NCBI RefSeq assembly: GCF_946885725.1
Contig: NZ_CAMPGZ010000249.1
Span: forward strand, 1-5,118
Length of the DNA stretch: 5,118 bases
Source: an uncultured Nocardioides sp.
GTDB taxonomy: Bacteria; Actinomycetota; Actinomycetes; Propionibacteriales; Nocardioidaceae
Reading direction: 5' to 3'
Shown here: piece by piece, positions 1-5,118 of the stretch
Position numbering within the stretch: position 1 is the stretch's first letter
Layout: the number at the start of each line of letters is the position of its first letter
Position numbers and translations under genes: made by a program
Notes under the pieces: generated by a model
The model's input: only the letters and a program-made list of their open reading frames with translations
What the model was told of the DNA's origin: nothing
Database searches by the model: none

Positions 1-1770
1 CGGCGCGGTGATGCGCTCCATCAGCCGGTTGGCCGTCGCCCGCACCTCCTCCGCCGACCCGGTGGTCACGACCGCGAACTCGTCGCCGCCGAGTCGCGCG
101 ACGGTGTCGGACTCCCGCACGCTGCCTGCCAGCCGGCGCGCGATGACCTCCAGCACCCGATCGCCGGCCGGGTGGCCGTGCGTGTCGTTGATCAGCTTGA
201 AGTCGTCCAGGTCGATGAGCAGCAGGGCGGAGGTGACGCCGTCGGCGCGTTCGAGCTCGAGCACCTCGTCGATGCGCCGCATCAGCGAGAGCCGGTTGGG
301 CAGGCCGGTCAGCGCGTCGTGGTCGGCCTGGTGCATCAGCCGGTCGGTCAGCTGCCGGCGCTCGCTGACGTCGTGCAGTGTGACAACCGCGCCGACGAGC
401 GCCCGCTCGTTGAGCTGGCCCACGACGGTCACCTCGAACCAGCCCCAGACCCCGTTGGCACGGGACAGCCGGCACTCCACGAAGCTCTGCCGCCTCCGGC
501 CGTCCAGCACCGGTGACATCGAGCGTCGTACCGCGGTGCGGTCATCGGGGTGCACCCGGGCCCACACGTCGGTGACGTGCTCGACCTGGCTCGGCCACGG
601 ACCGAGACCGGTGCCGACCGACGGGCTGCAGTACTCCACCACGCCGCCGGGGCCGACGACCATCACGATGTCGGAGAGGTTCTGCACCAGGTCCTGCCAC
701 CACTGCTCCTGGTGCCGCAGCTGCGCGGTGCGGCGCTCGACCGCCCGGTGCAGGTCCCGCGCGACGGCGGTGTGGTCGGCGACCACCACGACCTGCCGCA
801 CGGCCACGAGGACCGCGTAGGGCCCGAGCAGCCACAGGTAGCGGTGGGAGCCGTCAGCGTCGTGGGTGAAGGAGACGTACCCCGTGACGGCGAGGGCGAT
901 CGTGACGTAGGGGAACAGCTGCTGCAGCATGCTCGGCGGGACGTCGTCGTCCGACTCGTCGGCCTCCGGCGAGACGTCCGCGAGGGTCGCGGCCAGGGCG
1001 ATGAGCACGAACGTGACCAGCCAGCCCAGGTCGACGAGCCCGCCGGGCTCGAACGATCCCTGCGTGGGGAACGTGGCGGCGACGTACAGGCTGTCGGTCG
1101 CGGACAGCGCGACAAGGGCCGCGCCGAGGAGGAGCCAGGTGCGGCGGCGGCCGCGCGGCAGCACGAGCAGCCGCATCAGCGCGAGCGAGGCCACGGTGAC
1201 ATCGGCGACCGGGTAGGCCAGGGCGACCGCGTGCGTGGACGACCACGGGGCGGCGTCGGCGATCGGGGCGAGCACCCAGACCAGCGCCATCAGCATGATC
1301 GAGGAGCCGATCACCAGACCGTCGAGCACCGAGCGACCGCGGCTCAGGAACCCCCCGACCGGGCGCGGGAAGCGCGCGATACCCACGGCCACGAACAGGG
1401 CGTAGCCGATGAACCCGACGTCGGCGGCGGACGGGAACGGCGCGACGATTCCGAGCACCAGCTCGTACGTCGCCCAGATCACCGCGCCGACGGCCCACGT
1501 CGCCATTCCCGCGGCCAGCCAGAGCCAGCCGGTGTGTCCGGTGGCGGCGCGCCGGTGGGCGCGCCAGCAGGCGACGGCGGCGACGGCCGAGGCGACGACG
1601 AAGACCACGTCCGAGACGAGCAGCCGAGCGAACCGGCCTCCGACGTCGCCGCCGAGGTCCCCGGCGAGCCAGGCTGCGAACAGGCCGGTGGCGAGGACGG
1701 CCGGCAGCAACGCCTTCCCCGGGCGGGTCGACGAGGCCACCCCTGCGGGGACACCCTCAGGCACTCCCAC
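1..1770 (-). CDS. Membrane-anchored PAS-GGDEF diguanylate cyclase, 3' end outside the window
   Basis: Predicted diguanylate cyclase, making cyclic di-GMP from two GTP at the inner face of the membrane. The frame is open for 590 codons and is cut by the window edge. About ten hydrophobic segments fill residues 20-330 (roughly 20-37, 51-69, 81-110, 116-131, 151-170, 179-203, 211-229, 246-265, 284-300, 311-330). A charged helix at 331-362 leads into a PAS-like domain (about 355-475, with VHPDD and ending in DVSERRQL). The GGDEF domain follows: DALTGLPNR at 485-493, LIDLDDFKLIND around 519-529, HGHPAGD at 531-537 and an intact GGDEF at 561-565. An RxxD inhibitory site (R552, D555) lies five residues before GGDEF, so product feedback inhibition is expected. 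Several in-frame GTG codons compete as start (1776, 1770, 1764, 1740); 1770 fits best, with GAGGGG six bases upstream. An EAL domain could follow beyond the edge; this cannot be seen. The family call is firm and the start is not. Confidence 0.9.
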   Translation of the reverse strand, partial: MGVPEGVPAGVASSTRPGKALLPAVLATGLFAAWLAGDLGGDVGGRFARLLVSDVVFVVASAVAAVACWRAHRRAATGHTGWLWLAAGMATWAVGAVIWATYELVLGIVAPFPSAADVGFIGYALFVAVGIARFPRPVGGFLSRGRSVLDGLVIGSSIMLMALVWVLAPIADAAPWSSTHAVALAYPVADVTVASLALMRLLVLPRGRRRTWLLLGAALVALSATDSLYVAATFPTQGSFEPGGLVDLGWLVTFVLIALAATLADVSPEADESDDDVPPSMLQQLFPYVTIALAVTGYVSFTHDADGSHRYLWLLGPYAVLVAVRQVVVVADHTAVARDLHRAVERRTAQLRHQEQWWQDLVQNLSDIVMVVGPGGVVEYCSPSVGTGLGPWPSQVEHVTDVWARVHPDDRTAVRRSMSPVLDGRRRQSFVECRLSRANGVWGWFEVTVVGQLNERALVGAVVTLHDVSERRQLTDRLMHQADHDALTGLPNRLSLMRRIDEVLELERADGVTSALLLIDLDDFKLINDTHGHPAGDRVLEVIARRLAGSVRESDTVARLGGDEFAVVTTGSAEEVRATANRLMERITAP

Positions 1771-1776
1771 CGCCAC

Positions 1777-1782
1777 CCCCTC
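1777..1782 (-). promoter_or_regulatory. Ribosome binding site of the GGDEF gene
   Basis: On the minus strand this reads GAGGGG, followed by six bases and then the GTG at 1770. It favours 1770 over the GTG at 1776, which it directly abuts, and over 1764, which would be 12 bases away. An AGGA further upstream (1788-1791) could instead serve the GTG at 1776 with an 11-base gap. Confidence 0.45.
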
Positions 1783-1795
1783 AGCAGTCCTACGC

Positions 1796-1805
1796 GTGCG
1801 CGCAC
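1796..1805. promoter_or_regulatory. 10-bp perfect palindrome in the divergent intergenic region, possible operator
   Basis: GTGCGCGCAC is identical on both strands and lies about 20-25 bases upstream of the GGDEF gene start, where a repressor or RNA polymerase contact could act. Such short GC palindromes occur often by chance in DNA this rich in GC. The rest of 1771-1939 holds a relatively AT-rich patch near 1861-1875 and no clear promoter for the minus-strand gene. Confidence 0.2.
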
Positions 1806-1927
1806 AGGAGATCCCACTCCCCTGCGGTCCCAGTGTGGTGAGTACCGCGGGGGCGCGCAGCGAAATGTCCGAATTGCCCCCGACGCTGGCGCGGTGCACC
1901 CGACCACTCCGCTCCGCCGCACGACGC

Positions 1928-1933
1928 TATCGT
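1928..1933 (+). promoter_or_regulatory. Candidate -10 element for a leaderless transcript
   Basis: TATCGT fits the actinobacterial TANNNT -10 pattern. It ends six bases before the GTG at 1940, so transcription would begin at or next to the start codon. No purine-rich ribosome binding site precedes this GTG, which agrees with leaderless translation. I see no convincing -35 hexamer about 17 bases upstream. Confidence 0.45.
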
Positions 1934-1939
1934 CGTGGC

Positions 1940-2569
1940 GTGTACCTGCCCCGGTTCAACCAGATGGCCGACGCCGAGGTCGGGGCGTTCGTGGACGCCG
2001 TCGGCGCGGCAGAGCTGATCACCACGGGCCGGGACGGCTACCCGCGTGCGAGCCGCCTCCCCCTCCTCCGTGACGACGGTCGGTGGATCTTCCACCTGGC
2101 ACGCGCCAACGACCACTGGCGCACGATCGAGCCCGACTCGCCGGCGCTCGCGGTGGTGACCGGCCCGGAGGCGTACGTCTCCCCAGGCTGGTACGCCACG
2201 AAGCGAGAGCACGGCCGTGTCGTGCCCACCTGGAACTACTCGGCGGTGCACGTCACCGGCCGAGTCAGCGTGCACGACGACGCCGACTGGCTGCGGGAGG
2301 CCGTCACCCGGCTCACCGACGTGCACGAGCGGCGTCGGGACCTGCCATGGGGCGTCACCGACGCGCCCGACGGCTACATCACCAAGCAGCTGCGCGCGAT
2401 CGTCGGCCTCGAGCTGCGCGTCGAGCGCGTGGAGGCCAAGGCGAAGCTCAGCCAGAACCGCTCCGACGAGGACCGTGCCGGCGCGGCCGCCGGGATGCGT
2501 GCCGAAGGCGGGCGTCGCGAGGCCGACGTCGCCGACGCCATGGACGCCGCCCGCGACGGCCGGGGCTGA
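1940..2569 (+). CDS. PaiB-family FMN-binding protein (annotated in the family as negative transcriptional regulator)
   Basis: A 209-residue cytoplasmic protein of the PaiB family, a flavin-reductase-like split barrel expected to bind FMN. Bacillus subtilis PaiB is known as a negative regulator of sporulation and degradative-enzyme genes. No helix-turn-helix is visible here, so a redox or flavin-dependent role is as likely as direct DNA binding. Family signatures run the full length: VYLPRFN at 1-7 (matching the usual MYxPxxF start), a strand with LITTGRDGYPRASRLPLL at 26-43, HLARAN at 52-57, AYVSPGWY at 78-85, VPTWNY at 95-100, VHVTGR at 103-108 and KLSQNR at 169-174. The family's usual EGK before KLSQN reads EAK here. 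The GTG at 1940 is chosen because it retains the N-terminal signature; the ATG at 1964 would remove it. The gene is divergent from the GGDEF gene and convergent with the UvrA-like gene, so it is probably monocistronic. Confidence 0.9.
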   Translation: MYLPRFNQMADAEVGAFVDAVGAAELITTGRDGYPRASRLPLLRDDGRWIFHLARANDHWRTIEPDSPALAVVTGPEAYVSPGWYATKREHGRVVPTWNYSAVHVTGRVSVHDDADWLREAVTRLTDVHERRRDLPWGVTDAPDGYITKQLRAIVGLELRVERVEAKAKLSQNRSDEDRAGAAAGMRAEGGRREADVADAMDAARDGRG

Positions 2570-2591
2570 AACCGACCCCCGAGTCCTCGCC

Positions 2592-2601
2592 CCACCGGTG
2601 G
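2592..2601. repeat. Palindrome in the convergent gene junction
   Basis: CCACCGGTGG is a perfect 10-bp palindrome in the 55-base gap between the PaiB-like stop at 2569 and the stop of the opposing UvrA-like gene at 2625. With no loop and no T-run on either side it is at best a weak termination aid. No conventional terminator is visible for either gene. Confidence 0.2.
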
Positions 2602-2624
2602 TCGACTGAGCTCGTCGGCCGTCG

Positions 2625-4988
<2,364 letters not shown>

Positions 4989-4997
4989 GCGGTGGGT

Positions 4998-5020
4998 GTG
5001 CTCCCTCGTGCTCCCTCGTG
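4998..5020 (-). repeat. 10-base tandem repeat carrying a duplicated ribosome binding site
   Basis: The plus strand reads GTGCTCCCTC twice in tandem followed by GTG, giving 2.3 copies of a 10-base unit. On the minus strand each copy gives GAGGGAG, a plausible Shine-Dalgarno sequence for the UvrA-like gene. The nearer copy (5001-5007) ends 12 bases before the ATG at 4988, which is a long gap, and the farther one ends 22 bases before it. Confidence 0.6.
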
Positions 5021-5023
5021 GAC

Positions 5024-5054
5024 CGGACCGGGGCCGGCTCGCAGCCCCGGTCCG
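5024..5054 (-). terminator. Strong GC hairpin between the VOC-like and UvrA-like genes, possible terminator
   Basis: An 11-bp perfect inverted repeat (5024-5034 pairing with 5044-5054, CGGACCGGGGC and its complement) encloses a 9-base loop. It lies 22 bases after the stop of the VOC-like gene and 35 bases before the ATG of the UvrA-like gene. No T-run follows it on the minus strand, so it would be the tail-less type common in actinobacteria. It could instead be a processing site or a 5'-leader structure of the ATPase mRNA, since no TANNNT promoter element is visible on the minus strand between 5050 and 5076. Confidence 0.45.
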
Positions 5055-5076
5055 AGCATTCCAGAAAATCCCTGTG

Positions 5077-5118
5077 TCAGGCCTGCGCGATGCGGACCAT
5101 GTTGCCGGCCGGGTCTCG
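5077..5118 (-). CDS. VOC-family protein (glyoxalase/bleomycin resistance/dioxygenase superfamily), C-terminal 13 codons only
   Basis: The minus strand reads RDPAGNMVRIAQA followed by TGA at 5079-5077. A D-P-x-G-N segment followed by a short hydrophobic strand and a polar end is the typical C-terminus of VOC-fold proteins, where it forms the last beta strand next to the metal or ligand site. Nothing else of the gene is in the window, so substrate and subfamily (lyase, dioxygenase or drug-binding resistance protein) cannot be told. It lies upstream of the UvrA-like gene on the same strand, with 88 bases and a hairpin between them. Confidence 0.65.
   Translation of the reverse strand, partial: RDPAGNMVRIAQA

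Noticed and set aside
1771..1926. Upstream extension of the GGDEF frame to a GTG at 1899
   Set aside because: The frame stays open to a stop at 1927-1929, but there is no ribosome binding site there, and the added residues look non-coding and precede a sensible short N-terminus before the first membrane helix.
1409..1939. Upstream extension of the PaiB-like frame to an ATG at 1409
   Set aside because: The extension is antisense to the N-terminal membrane region of the GGDEF gene and has no family match; the conserved protein begins at the GTG at 1940.
550..2073. Long plus-strand open frame of 507 codons
   Set aside because: It lies antisense to the GGDEF gene, whose motifs are unmistakable. 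Its translation is low-complexity, rich in G, R, D and P, and shows no domain, as expected for a shadow frame in GC-rich DNA.

Overview
The window reads as chromosomal DNA of a high-GC actinobacterium, most likely Nocardioides-like (Propionibacteriales) or a relative. The grounds are the strongly G/C-biased third codon positions, GTG starts, almost no AT-rich intergenic DNA, and the gene families present. The genus is an inference from composition and family flavour, not from an alignment.

Layout from left to right. (1) Positions 1-1770, minus strand: the N-terminal 590 residues of a multi-pass membrane protein with a PAS domain and a GGDEF diguanylate cyclase domain. The gene runs off the left edge about 25 residues after the GGDEF motif. 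(2) Positions 1771-1939: a divergent intergenic region of 169 bases. (3) Positions 1940-2569, plus strand: a complete PaiB-type FMN-binding split-barrel protein, probably translated from a leaderless mRNA. (4) Positions 2570-2624: a short convergent junction. (5) Positions 2625-4988, minus strand: a complete 787-residue UvrA-like tandem ABC ATPase. It keeps both nucleotide-binding sites and the C-terminal zinc module but lacks the UvrB-binding region, as in the DrrC/UvrA2 class linked to drug and DNA-damage tolerance. (6) Positions 4989-5076: an intergenic region with an 11-bp GC hairpin and a 10-base tandem repeat that duplicates the likely ribosome binding site. (7) Positions 5077-5118, minus strand: the last 13 codons of a gene with a VOC-type (glyoxalase/bleomycin resistance) C-terminal signature.

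The genes do not form one pathway. The most suggestive association is the same-strand pair of VOC-like gene followed by UvrA-like ATPase; both families include self-resistance or tolerance proteins against DNA-acting compounds, so a small detoxification module is possible. The cyclase and the PaiB-like gene share a divergent upstream region and may be co-regulated, but nothing in the sequence proves it. I see no RNA genes, mobile elements, CRISPR array or clearly new system in this window.
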